A program made the translations under genes and the position numbers. From assembly GCA_024275295.1 (NCBI GenBank), contig JAJRZI010000141.1:1-40844 (forward strand): a stretch of 40,844 nucleotides of DNA, written 5' to 3'. Each line of letters starts with the position of its first letter. Position 1 is the first letter of the stretch. The stretch is from Gammaproteobacteria bacterium (lineage in GTDB: Bacteria; Pseudomonadota; Gammaproteobacteria; Chromatiales; Chromatiaceae). Shown here piece by piece: positions 18,176-27,344 of this stretch. Under the pieces are notes generated by a model that was not told the DNA's origin, did not search any database, and saw nothing but the letters and a program-made list of their open reading frames with translations.

Positions 18176-19120
18176 ATGTTGATAATAAAAAAAATGTTCG
18201 TTGCCGTTATGGCAATGTTGCTGATAGGGAGCGCAAATGCGGCTGAAAAAAAATCGCATAGCAGCGAGGCTGATATGGCGCAACAGGCCTGTCTGCAGAT
18301 TGCTAAGCGGCTGGCCTCTGTCTACACCCGTGACTGTAAATATAATAATGGCCTGCTGGCTACGGGAGAGTTTTCTGTAGAAGGCCGTCCGATTCTGGAG
18401 AAGACCTACCCCCCACGCCCTCCAAAAAAAGCCAAAGCTCGAGTGATGCTTATAGGTGGGATACATGCTGATGAGCTGAGTTCTATCAGTATCGTCTTCA
18501 AATGGATGCGGATTTTGGATAAGTATCACTCTGGCCTGTTTCATTGGAAAGTGATCCCGTTACTTAATCCGGATGGCCTGCTGCGGGATGGTGATGCCAC
18601 GCGGGTAAATTCCAATGGTGTTGATCTCAATCGAAACTTCCCTGCGCCAGATTGGGAAGCGAATGCATTGGATAATTACTGGGTAAGACGAACACGGCGT
18701 AACCCAAGGCGTTATCCCGGCCCTTCGGCGCTGAGCGAGCCTGAAAGTCTGTGGCTGGCAAAAGAGATTGAGCGCTTTCGCCCCGATGTCATTGTTGCTG
18801 TCCATGCGCCCTACGGTGTTGTGGATTTTGATGGCCCACCCAAAGGCCCCAGTAAACTGGGTAAACTCCATTTGAATCTGCTGGGTACCTATCCCGGTTC
18901 GCTGGGTAACTATGCCGGGCTGCAAAAAAATATCCCGGTTGTGACGATTGAACTCAAGCATTCAGGGATTATGCCACGATCAAAAGAGATTAAGCGCATC
19001 TGGATAGATATGGTCAGGTGGGTAAAAAACAATATCCCTAAAGAAACATCGCCCGTTTATAAGGGGCTGCAGGCATTTATGCAGGATATGGAAAAAACAG
19101 ATTTGTCGCGTAAGAATTGA
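18176..19120 (+). CDS. Exported M14 family zinc carboxypeptidase
   Basis: This 314-residue periplasmic protein has a signal peptide ending in GSANA (about 1-22). The zinc ligands of the M14 family are present: His97 and Glu100 in GGIHADE, and His210 in VAVHAPYG. The substrate-binding NGVDLNRNF and the catalytic glutamate Glu259 in TIELKHS are also visible. Compact bacterial M14 enzymes of this kind (MpaA-like) cleave murein peptides, so peptidoglycan turnover is a reasonable guess, but the substrate cannot be read from sequence. It lies 76 nt after the second heme-SUMF1 gene on the same strand and faces the L,D-transpeptidase. Confidence 0.88.
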   Translation: MLIIKKMFVAVMAMLLIGSANAAEKKSHSSEADMAQQACLQIAKRLASVYTRDCKYNNGLLATGEFSVEGRPILEKTYPPRPPKKAKARVMLIGGIHADELSSISIVFKWMRILDKYHSGLFHWKVIPLLNPDGLLRDGDATRVNSNGVDLNRNFPAPDWEANALDNYWVRRTRRNPRRYPGPSALSEPESLWLAKEIERFRPDVIVAVHAPYGVVDFDGPPKGPSKLGKLHLNLLGTYPGSLGNYAGLQKNIPVVTIELKHSGIMPRSKEIKRIWIDMVRWVKNNIPKETSPVYKGLQAFMQDMEKTDLSRKN

Positions 19121-19139
19121 TTTGTAAGATGGGAAAGGC

Positions 19140-20372
19140 TTATGGACTCCTGGCCAATCGCGATGTGTTGGTTGCAGCGCCTTCATAAATAATTCGCCAC
19201 ACTCCATCATCTTCCTGTTTCCAGTACTGGCGTTTGTGCGCGTCGCCGTTGTAGTTGTTGCTGCTGTAATGTTGGTTAAAACGTACAACAACCAGCCCTT
19301 TTTCACCGGGATCTGAAAAGATGCTGATATCAGACAGCTGAATCCTGATCTGTTTTTTTTCTTTATTGATGGCACCTTTGCGCGCTATCCAACTCTGGTA
19401 GTTACGGCTTCCCGCTTTAAATGATTTTGAGTAGTTTGCTGCATATTGTGAAATATTGCGGCTTTCCCAATCCCTGCGCCATTTCTCGATGGACTTCTCA
19501 AGCTCTTTGCGTTGCTGCTCAATGACGGATGGCGTCTGCCAATCTACCTTATCAGCAAGGATGACGGGCGTTTTGCCAATCTCACTCAGGGGGGTGAGTG
19601 ATTCAAAATCTGCATTTGCCAGTGCAATGCAGCCTTCGCTTGAGCGTGGCGCCCTGCTGTAGGTATCGCTGGGGACGCCATGAATCCAAATGCCATAACC
19701 TGTGTGCCCCAGCAGGTGATCCCATGGGTTGGGGTAATCAATAGGAAAAGCGCCCGCACCGTAAAGGTCAGGGAGTTCTTTACCGGAAATGTGTCGTGAA
19801 ACAAAATAGACGCCAACGGGGGTTTTCAGATCACCTTCCACCTGTTTTGCGGTGCCATTTTTGCCAATGGATGCATAAAAGTTTGAAAGCAGGCGCGGGG
19901 TGCCGTTGTTATTTTCAAACAGATAGAGCCGGGACATCTCCAGATCTACCACAATGACCCGTTTCTGGTCAGTGGAGAGACGCAGCAGATTGGCTGGCAG
20001 GGTGCCCTGTTGGGGTTGTGAGAGATGGCTGCGAAGACGGGTTCGGGCTTCGTCCCGCAGGTCATTGATTCGGCCTCTGGCCTTCAGTGAGAAGTTGCCA
20101 AATCCGCCTATTGGCTGGCTTTTTGCCAATAGCAGGTCGCCGTATACCAACTGAGCCAAATGGAATTTTGGGTTTAACTCAACTAATGTTTCAATGCTTT
20201 GCAGTGCCTCATCCAGGCGGCTGTCACGAATATGGTCGAGTGTGTCAAACAGCAGTGCCTCTTCCTTGAGCTGGAGCTGATGCGGGTGTGTGTCAGGTTT
20301 AGACGAGGCTCCTGCGTGCAGTGACCAAAGGCAGCTAATCAGAATGAATAGGTGGAGAAGGCTCGGTCTCAT
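19140..20372 (-). CDS. Periplasmic L,D-transpeptidase (YkuD) with a Cds6-like C-terminal domain
   Basis: This 410-residue exported protein has a signal peptide (about 1-23), a helical TPR-like region (about 35-115) and a YkuD domain (about 137-275). The catalytic motif is His231 (WIHGVP) with RSSEGCIAL, nucleophile Cys248. Such enzymes make 3-3 peptidoglycan crosslinks or attach proteins to the wall. From about 290 onward is an NTF2-like domain with spaced W, Y and R residues (DWESRNISQYAANYSKSF, then WRIIYEG). The upstream TPR gene encodes a similar domain. The start overlaps that gene's stop by 4 nt (ATGA), so the two are translationally coupled. Confidence 0.9.
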   Translation of the reverse strand: MRPSLLHLFILISCLWSLHAGASSKPDTHPHQLQLKEEALLFDTLDHIRDSRLDEALQSIETLVELNPKFHLAQLVYGDLLLAKSQPIGGFGNFSLKARGRINDLRDEARTRLRSHLSQPQQGTLPANLLRLSTDQKRVIVVDLEMSRLYLFENNNGTPRLLSNFYASIGKNGTAKQVEGDLKTPVGVYFVSRHISGKELPDLYGAGAFPIDYPNPWDHLLGHTGYGIWIHGVPSDTYSRAPRSSEGCIALANADFESLTPLSEIGKTPVILADKVDWQTPSVIEQQRKELEKSIEKWRRDWESRNISQYAANYSKSFKAGSRNYQSWIARKGAINKEKKQIRIQLSDISIFSDPGEKGLVVVRFNQHYSSNNYNGDAHKRQYWKQEDDGVWRIIYEGAATNTSRLARSP

Positions 20373-21406
20373 TGAAGTGAGACTTCTCTAATAATTTTCC
20401 AGCTACCACCCTCTCTCTTCATGCGTAGATATTTTCTGCTCTCATCGCTATAGGTGTTTGAGCGGTAGGTCTGTAAAAATTCGATCTTGGCTTCATCCTC
20501 GCTTATAGCTGTGATTTCAGCGTCCAGTACCTCAATTTCGATAAAGCGTGGTTTGGCGATACGCTGTCTGCGTTGCCGCTCCCATGAAGAGCGGGATAGA
20601 CCGCGTGATGGTTTAAATTTTGAGTGGTAATGATTCAGGTAGCCTTCTGTATCTTTGTCAGACCATGCCTGCGCCCATTGGTGTGCAGCCGATAGAATGC
20701 CCTGTTCAAATTCTGATGCAGTGCCCCCTGCCTCATCTGGTTCTTCTTCCATCAGCATGGCCAGTTCAGAGTCCTCTTCTTCAATGGCTGGAGCAGAGGG
20801 TGCTGGAGTGGCTGTTGGTGCTGGAGTAACTGCGGCCACTGTGGGTTGGGCGGGTAGTGCCGTTGCCGGTTTGCTGGATTGATGTGGTGCGCTATTGATC
20901 GTGCCAACAGAAAAAAGCTCACTCATCAGGGCCAGTTTGTCGCGTGCGGCAGCATTCCCTTTATCCAGTGATAGCGCATGGTTGTATGCATCTGCTGCCA
21001 TCATTGCGTAGATATTTCCAAGGTTCTCATGTGCTGTGGCATAGCTTGGGTGCGTGGTGATAGCGGACTGCAGTGCCTTGCGTGCATCATCAAAGCGGCC
21101 TAGTGCGGAGTAGGATACGGCTAGGTTATTGTATGGCTCTGGCAGCTCTGGATAGTCTTTGGTGAGCGCTTCAAATATCTTAATGGCAGCTTCCAGTTTA
21201 TCCTGGTGAACCAGGATCAGACCTTTAAGAAATCGTGCTTCTGCATGATCAGGATTGGATGCCAGAAATTCATCAAGCTGTTTTATAGCCTGGGTTGGAT
21301 GACCCTGTTCCATCAGGGTTTTAGCCTCATTTAGGGTTTCTTGTTCACCGCTTACAGCAGGTGTGGCTATAAAAGTTATCAGTACGACTAAGAATATGCG
21401 TAACAT
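20369..21406 (-). CDS. Exported TPR protein with a Cds6-like C-terminal domain
   Basis: This 345-residue protein has a signal peptide (1-19), about four tetratricopeptide repeats (about 22-165), and a proline/alanine-rich then acidic linker (about 175-235). A C-terminal NTF2-like domain (about 240-345) runs from QWAQAWSDKDTEGYLNHYHS to WKIIREVSLQ. The C-terminal domain aligns by eye with that of the downstream L,D-transpeptidase, including the Y...Y...F spacing and the closing W-x-I-I-x-E. It is probably a partner or scaffold for that enzyme. An 18-nt-spaced inverted repeat lies in its upstream region. Confidence 0.85.
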   Translation of the reverse strand: MLRIFLVVLITFIATPAVSGEQETLNEAKTLMEQGHPTQAIKQLDEFLASNPDHAEARFLKGLILVHQDKLEAAIKIFEALTKDYPELPEPYNNLAVSYSALGRFDDARKALQSAITTHPSYATAHENLGNIYAMMAADAYNHALSLDKGNAAARDKLALMSELFSVGTINSAPHQSSKPATALPAQPTVAAVTPAPTATPAPSAPAIEEEDSELAMLMEEEPDEAGGTASEFEQGILSAAHQWAQAWSDKDTEGYLNHYHSKFKPSRGLSRSSWERQRRQRIAKPRFIEIEVLDAEITAISEDEAKIEFLQTYRSNTYSDESRKYLRMKREGGSWKIIREVSLQ

Positions 21407-21472
21407 GTTAATTGTCGGAGCCTTGATTCAACGAGTGTGAAACGTCTAATTATACCAATTCTGGGGTATCTG

Positions 21473-21508
21473 TGACCACAATTAAATTCCATCAATAGTT
21501 TGTGGTCA
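21473..21508. promoter_or_regulatory. Inverted repeat between divergent TPR and PilZ genes
   Basis: TGACCACAA (21473-21481) and TTGTGGTCA (21500-21508) form a perfect 9-bp inverted repeat separated by 18 nt. It lies in the 259-bp region between two divergent genes and has no T-run, so it could be an operator for a dimeric regulator. I cannot name the regulator. Confidence 0.35.
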
Positions 21509-21665
21509 AGTATAGGATAAAAGTTAAGATCTTGATCTGAATGGCTTAACCAGAAAATGGATCGCTAATCTGTTTGGTGTAGCGTGGCGGGATTAATAGC
21601 TGGCTCATGTTCTGTTTTTTGATTAAGCTGTAATTTAGCGTCAATAATCAGTAGTTGGGAAGACC

Positions 21666-22319
21666 ATGAATAGATTACATCAGAGCCTGAGTGTAGGTAC
21701 CTTGATACATTTGCAGCCCATTTCTCAAAGTTCTGAGGGCGGCTTTGATGTGCAGTTAATTGGATATATGCCAGGCGAGAGCCTGCTGGCATCGCAACCG
21801 ATCAATAATACAACGGCGGTTAAATTGGTTGCAGGGATGGTCTATCAGGCACGCATCGTATCTGGCGATTCCACCTATGCCTTTGAGACTGAGATTATGC
21901 GCGTTTGTGAACAGCCATATCAGTATATGCATCTGCGGTTTCCTGCAGGCATACAGGGCGTTACTCTGCGGCGTGCGCAGCGCACCCAGCTGACTGGATC
22001 GCAGCTGGTGCTCAACATGCAGGATGGTTCCTCGATGCTATCGGTGACGATGCTTGATATCAGCCCGCTGGGAGCCTGCCTGGTTGCAGAGCAGCCTTTG
22101 GGCACTGTGGGGGATTTTTTCTGCATTGATGTACGGCATAAATCTACAGCTGATACCCTGACATTCCCCTGTACAATCCGTCATATCAACAAAGCATCTG
22201 TAAAAGAAACTGAACCCGTGTATTACCATGGTGTGGAGTTTTCGAAACTGGATGCGAGTGCGCTTAATTTTATTACCCATTTTATTCGGGACAGTGTAGC
22301 TCAGCAGAGAACAGCTTAG
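21666..22319 (+). CDS. PilZ domain protein, YcgR-like
   Basis: This 217-residue cytoplasmic protein probably binds cyclic di-GMP. An N-terminal YcgR-type beta domain (about 1-100) precedes a PilZ domain (about 101-210). The c-di-GMP contacts are the RRAQR block (about 103-107, an RxxxR pattern) and DISPLGACLV (the [D/N]xSxxG motif). YcgR-type proteins slow the flagellar motor or tune other surface structures. No flagellar gene lies nearby, so the target is unknown. A GGGAAGA ribosome-binding site lies just before the ATG. Confidence 0.88.
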   Translation: MNRLHQSLSVGTLIHLQPISQSSEGGFDVQLIGYMPGESLLASQPINNTTAVKLVAGMVYQARIVSGDSTYAFETEIMRVCEQPYQYMHLRFPAGIQGVTLRRAQRTQLTGSQLVLNMQDGSSMLSVTMLDISPLGACLVAEQPLGTVGDFFCIDVRHKSTADTLTFPCTIRHINKASVKETEPVYYHGVEFSKLDASALNFITHFIRDSVAQQRTA

Positions 22320-22365
22320 CGCTATATCTTCTTACTTAATTGGCTAAATGCTAAGGCAAAAATAT

Positions 22366-22503
22366 ATGGATGGCAGTAACTCAGAAAAGAGATCCATCAT
22401 GCAAATACTAATGTCCCCGTGGGTGCTGGGGATTATCTCAGTGATGTTGATTGGTGGTGCAGGTACACTATCGGCTCTGGTAGCGGTGGGTATTCTCCCA
22501 TAG
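22366..22503 (+). CDS. Putative 45-residue single-pass membrane protein
   Basis: The frame encodes 45 residues: a polar start (MDGSNSEKRS) followed by one continuous hydrophobic helix with glycines (for example WVLGIISVMLIGGAGTLSAL). A TAAGG motif lies 10 nt before the ATG. A start at the internal ATG 22399 would give a 34-residue version. It follows the PilZ gene by 46 nt on the same strand. I do not recognise it. Support is only the RBS, the clean membrane helix and the empty surroundings. Confidence 0.4.
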   Translation: MDGSNSEKRSIMQILMSPWVLGIISVMLIGGAGTLSALVAVGILP

Positions 22504-22551
22504 TGAGATAGGCCATCGATTAATTGTGACTGTTTTCCACACTGAATAGCT

Positions 22552-23688
22552 TTACTCGGTACTCTTGATCGGTATCTCTATGATGGATGTGGTTGTATCC
22601 TGCTTTTGTGAGGCAGGTGCTGGCCTCTGTTCAGTTGCTGCTTCATTTGATTCTGCTGTACCCACTCCCTCTGTTTGGACTGACTGCTCTGTTACCTCAG
22701 GTTCAATGGGGGCAGCGGGTATCGGTTTGGGCAGTTCATAAGGTGTAATCTTTATCAGAACCCCCATCAATGGGTGATCGATATAGTGCAGCTCGCCACT
22801 GCGCATGCGTCGGTGAGCCTGCATGCGGTAACTGTTGTATGTTTGAGATTGTTGTATAAAACCATCTTCAAAGGCGTGCTCATAGGGTAAGGGGAGGTCG
22901 GTGGGTTTAATTCGTCTGAGCAGATCCAGCTCTATGTGCAGATAGCGGTTTACGCTGATGCGTATTGTGCCTTCCAGATCGGGCGGTTCTGCTGCTGCGG
23001 TCTCCTCAAATCCACTGAATATTTCAGCCCCAACGGTGGCTTCTGCTGCAATTTCAGCCGCTATTGCCCGTTCTAATTCTGTTTCAGCTTCTGTGGCGGT
23101 GTAGGGTGTTCGCAGATAAAGCAGCTGTGCCTTTTTCCGGTCAGTAACCGGTTGGCGCCATGCAAGGTGAATCTCGGGGTGCAGCCCCTTGCTTCGCTGA
23201 AGACGTTTGAATTCGGTTTTTAGCTTGAGCTCATCTTCCGGGAGCAGGGCGTACGGCTCAGGCAGTTGCTGCTCTAGCGGCACCGATGATTCGGATGTGT
23301 CCAGCCTGGTGTCCGTTGTTGGCAGCTTATTAATCAGTGTGCTGTGTTCATCCGTAGCGGCTGATGCTGTGGTGGGTTGCGTGACAGCAGCGCGGTTGTC
23401 GGGGGCTTTGGTCTCCCCTTCGTCCGGGATTTCAGCGGGTTGGAGCTTATCAGCCGGATTAGTCTGTAGCGGTCGGGCATTGTCAAAATCAGGTGTGCCG
23501 GGGTTGCTGGGCCATGCCTCATTCAGGCTGGCTGGCTGGAGGTCGCGGGTAAAGATGATGACCTCGATCTCATACCAGGGTAGCGCCTCTGGTATTTGCT
23601 CCTCTGCCAGGGATGAAGTGGCAAACAGCAGGCCGCAAAGCAGGGCGGGTATCCAGTGGTGAAGCTTCATATTCTGTGCATGTTTCAT
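22552..23688 (-). CDS. csiV: CsiV family periplasmic protein
   Basis: This protein of about 378 residues has a signal peptide whose core is MKLHHWIPALLCGLLFA. The CsiV signature WYEIEVIIFTR follows directly after the mature N-terminus, and the second conserved part, YLHIELDLLRR with SGELHYIDHPLMGVLIKITPY, lies near the end. The central region is a long low-complexity, threonine/alanine-rich stretch. CsiV in Vibrio binds peptidoglycan and activates LpoA-type wall synthesis. Position directly downstream of mfd matches other gammaproteobacteria. A GTG at 23712 would overlap mfd by 14 nt. I prefer the ATG at 23688; 23670 also gives a good signal peptide. Confidence 0.85.
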   Translation of the reverse strand: MKHAQNMKLHHWIPALLCGLLFATSSLAEEQIPEALPWYEIEVIIFTRDLQPASLNEAWPSNPGTPDFDNARPLQTNPADKLQPAEIPDEGETKAPDNRAAVTQPTTASAATDEHSTLINKLPTTDTRLDTSESSVPLEQQLPEPYALLPEDELKLKTEFKRLQRSKGLHPEIHLAWRQPVTDRKKAQLLYLRTPYTATEAETELERAIAAEIAAEATVGAEIFSGFEETAAAEPPDLEGTIRISVNRYLHIELDLLRRIKPTDLPLPYEHAFEDGFIQQSQTYNSYRMQAHRRMRSGELHYIDHPLMGVLIKITPYELPKPIPAAPIEPEVTEQSVQTEGVGTAESNEAATEQRPAPASQKQDTTTSIIEIPIKSTE

Positions 23689-23698
23689 AACGGGCAGT

Positions 23699-26600
23699 TT
23701 ACTGCCTGCCACTGATCAGGTCGAGTAGGCTGCTGACCTGCTCGATACGTCTGTTCCGGTCAGAAAAGTCCTTATAAAATCTCAGTTTGTTGCTGCCGTC
23801 CAGTTTGAACTCTTTGGGACGTGATTGAATCAACCTGATCAGGTGCATGGGGTCGATCTTTGGTTGCTCTTCAAAGATGATGCGGCCGCTCTCCGGGCCA
23901 ACCTCAATCTTACGGATGCCAAGGGGTTGTGCCTTGAGCTTCAGCTGGGTGATGCCGAACAGGAATTTGGTTGGCTCCGGCAGTAGACCGAAGCGGTCGA
24001 TCATCTCAACCTGTAGCTCACGCAGCTCCGCTTTTGAATGGGCGCTGGCGATGCGTTTATAGAGCACCAGGCGTGAATGCACATCAGGTAGATAATCTTC
24101 GGGTAGCAGAGCGGGTAGTTGCAGGTCGATCTCGGCACCGTGATTCAGGGGACGATCCAGCTCGGGCTGGCGTCCTGCCTTCAGTGCCTCTACGGCGCGT
24201 TCCAGTAGATCAGTGTAGAGGGTGAATCCAATCTCGTGGATCTGCCCGCTTTGATCATCGCCCAGCAGTTCACCGGCCCCGCGAATCTCCAGATCATGCG
24301 TGGCGAGGGTGAAACCGGCGCCCAGCTCCTCCAGGGATTCGATCGCCTCCAGCCGTTTTTTAGCATCGGGTGTCATGCTCTTGGGTGGTGGGGTGAGCAT
24401 ATAGGCGTAGGCACGATGATGGGAGCGCCCGACCCGACCCCGCAGCTGGTGCAGTTGAGCCAACCCCAGCTTGTCGGCCCGGTTGATGATGATGGTGTTG
24501 GCGCTGGGGACATCAATGCCGCTCTCGACAATGGTGGTGCAGACCAGGATATTGAAGCGCTGGTGATAAAAATCACGCATGATCTGTTCCAGCTCGCGCT
24601 CCCGCATCTGGCCGTGTGCGGTCTGTACCCGGGCACCGGGCATCAGTTTTTCCAGCCGGGCGGCAGTGTTCTCAATGGTCTGCACCTCATTGTGCAGAAA
24701 ATAGACCTGGCCGCCGCGTTTGATCTCACGCTGGCAGGCCTCGGTGATCAGGGTGTCATTCCACTGGCTGACAAAGGTCTTGATCGGGTGCCGGGCCGCC
24801 GGGGGGGTGGCGATGATGGAGAGATCGCGCAGCCCGGACATGGACATATTCAAGGTGCGGGGGATAGGTGTGGCGGTGAGGGTAAGCAGATCCACCTCGC
24901 TACGCAGTGATTTCAGCTGCTCTTTGTGGCGTACCCCAAAGCGGTGTTCTTCATCGATAATGGCCAACCCCAGCTGTTTGAATTTTACATCGGGCTGCAG
25001 AAGTTTGTGGGTACCGATGATGATGTCCACGCTACCGGATGCAAGTCCGGCAATCACCTCTTTCTGCTGCTTTGCACTGCGGAAACGGGAGAGTGACTCT
25101 ACCCGTACCGGCCAGTCGGCAAAGCGGTCGGCAAAGTTCTGGTAGTGTTGCTGGGCAAGCAGGGTAGTGGGCACCAGTATGGCAACCTGTTTGCCACCCT
25201 GAACGGCGCAGAAGGCGGCGCGCATGGCAACCTCGGTCTTGCCGAAGCCGACATCACCGCAGACCACTCGATCCATGGGATGAGCGGCCTCCATGTCGGC
25301 CAGCACGCTTTCGATGGTTCGGGCCTGGTCTGGTGTCTCTTCAAACTCGAAGGCGGCGGCAAAGGCTGCGTATTCATCCCCCGGCTTTGGGTAGGCAAAG
25401 CCGGGATTGGCAGCGCGTCGGGCATAGATCTCCAGCAGTTCTGCGGCGACATCATGCACCCTTTCGGTGGCCTTACGTTTAAGGCGTTCCCACTGTTCCC
25501 CGCCCAGTCTGTGCAGTGGCGCCTTTTCAGGTGAGGCGCCGGAGTAGCGGCTGATAAGATGCAGAGAGGAGACCGGTACGTAGAGTTTGTCACCCCTGGC
25601 GTATTCCAGGGTGAGAAATTCGGTCTCCATTCCTCCCACATTGAGGGATTGCAGCCCCAGGTAGCGACCCACACCATGATCTTCGTGCACTACAGGTGCA
25701 CCGATATGCAGCTCGGTCAGGTTGCGAATGATCTGATCCGGGTCAGATTCTGAGGCCTTGCGGCGGCGCTCCTGTCGTACCCGCTCTCCCAGGAGTTGGG
25801 CTTCGGTGATGATGACCAGCCCGGCATCTTTCAGCCACAGCCCCTGCTCTTGCGGCGTGACGGTTAGCGCCAGTGGGGCGTCAGATTCGAGAAACGCCTG
25901 CCAGCTATCCAGCACTGTGGGCTTGATATCAAAGCCGTGCAGGGTGTCGAGTAGCATCTCCCGCCTGCCAGCACTTTCGGCAATGAAGAGTATGCGTCCT
26001 GGTTTGCTGGCGATGAATGCCTGCAGGGTGGCGGCGGGTTTTGCAGCACGCGCCTGGAATCCCAGTGGAGGAACGGTTGCGGTGCTGAAATTATGGAAAC
26101 CGGCATAACCTTTGTGGCGGGACGGTATCTCGTGTCTTTCAGTCTGTATGGATGCGCCTCTGTTCAGCTGGGCGGCCAGCTCATCTGCAGTGAGGTAGAT
26201 CTCCCTCGGCTTCAGGATGGGGCGTTCGGTATCATGTCGCCGCTGCTCGTAGCGTGTTTCAACCTGTGCCAGAAACCGGGCGGACTGATCCCGCGGCTGG
26301 CCTGCCTCAATGGTCAGACATTGCTCAGGTAGATAATCAAACAGGTTGGCTGTCTGCTCAAAAAAGAGTGGCAGGTAGTACTCCAGACCACCGGGGGCAT
26401 TGCCTCGCTGACCTCGCGATAGATGAGGCTGCGCTGTGGATCACCCTCTATCTGTGTCCGCCAGGCTTTGCGGAATTGCTCAATGCCCTCTTCATTGAGT
26501 GGATACTGACGGGCTGGCAGCATCTCGATCTTCTCTACCTTGTCTATGGAGCGTTGGGTTTCTGGATCAAAGGTGCGGATGCTGTCGACCTCGTTATCAA

Positions 26601-27177
26601 ACAGGTCAATGCGGAAGGGGAGTGGATTGCCCATCGGAAAGATGTCGAGCAGCGAACCACGAACCGCAAACTCACCATGGGCCATCACCTGGGATACACA
26701 CTGATAGCCAGCGGACTCCAGCCGTCGGCGGGTCTCGTCCAGAATGAGTGGTTCACCGGTTGAGATCAGCAGCGTGTTGGCATCGACATAACTGCGTGGT
26801 GGCAGGCGCTGGAGCAGGGTGCTGACCGGGACAATCAGTAGACCTTTGCGGATGCCGGAGAGCCGGTAGAGCGTCAGCAGTCGCTGAGAGACCAGCTCAG
26901 GCAGGGGTGAAAAGATGTCGTAGGGCAGTGTCTCCCAATCGGGAAAATTGAGGATCGGCAGTCCACTTTGTCCCAAAAAGAAGCCCAGCTCCTGTGCCAG
27001 CTGGATGGCGGCCTGGGCATCTTCAGCGACAACCAGGGTAAGCCCTGAGTAGCTCTTTGCTGCGGATGCAATGGCCAGAGCCGTGCTGCTGCCATACAAC
27101 TGCCCCCATTGGAGCCGTTCATTGGCGTTGGCGGGAAGGGCGGGGTGCACAGGGCTGGATGGGTCTGCTGCTGGCAT
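23699..27177 (-). pseudogene. mfd: Transcription-repair coupling factor Mfd, split by a one-base deletion
   Basis: Mfd removes RNA polymerase stalled at DNA lesions and recruits UvrA. The 5' part (27177 to about 26404) encodes the UvrB-homology region, and the 3' part (to 23699) encodes the RNAP-interaction domain (HEDHGVGRYLGL), the translocase (Walker A GDVGFGKTE, DEEH box, GRVGRS) and the C-terminal domain. The two parts are in different frames. At 26401-26406 the family pattern SEG-N-A-P-G-G-L-EYY requires GAG-GGC-AAT, but the sequence reads GAG-GC-AAT, one G short. I translated the second frame from 26401 to 25957 and found no stop. As written, the first product ends after about 287 residues. 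The rest would need re-initiation. Together the parts make about 1,160 codons, normal length. Confidence 0.92.
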
Positions 27178-27344
27178 CTATCGACAGTTTCTAAGGTGGG
27201 GAAAAACCATGTATTCTCGCACATTCAGATGTAAAGTCGCAGGGTCGTCCTGCTGGTTTTCGGGTGCGTCACTTTGCCGCATTCCGGGGCTATTTCCCAT
27301 ACCCTATACTCTTATGTCCTTTCAAGGTTCGTTGCGAGCTTGCT

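Noticed and set aside
23207-23662. Serine-rich plus-strand frame
   Set aside because: It is the antisense of the low-complexity part of csiV and has no features of its own.
26390-26408. Programmed frameshift in mfd at the C-run
   Set aside because: No proper slippery heptamer is present, and the family sequence is restored better by one missing G than by ribosomal slippage.
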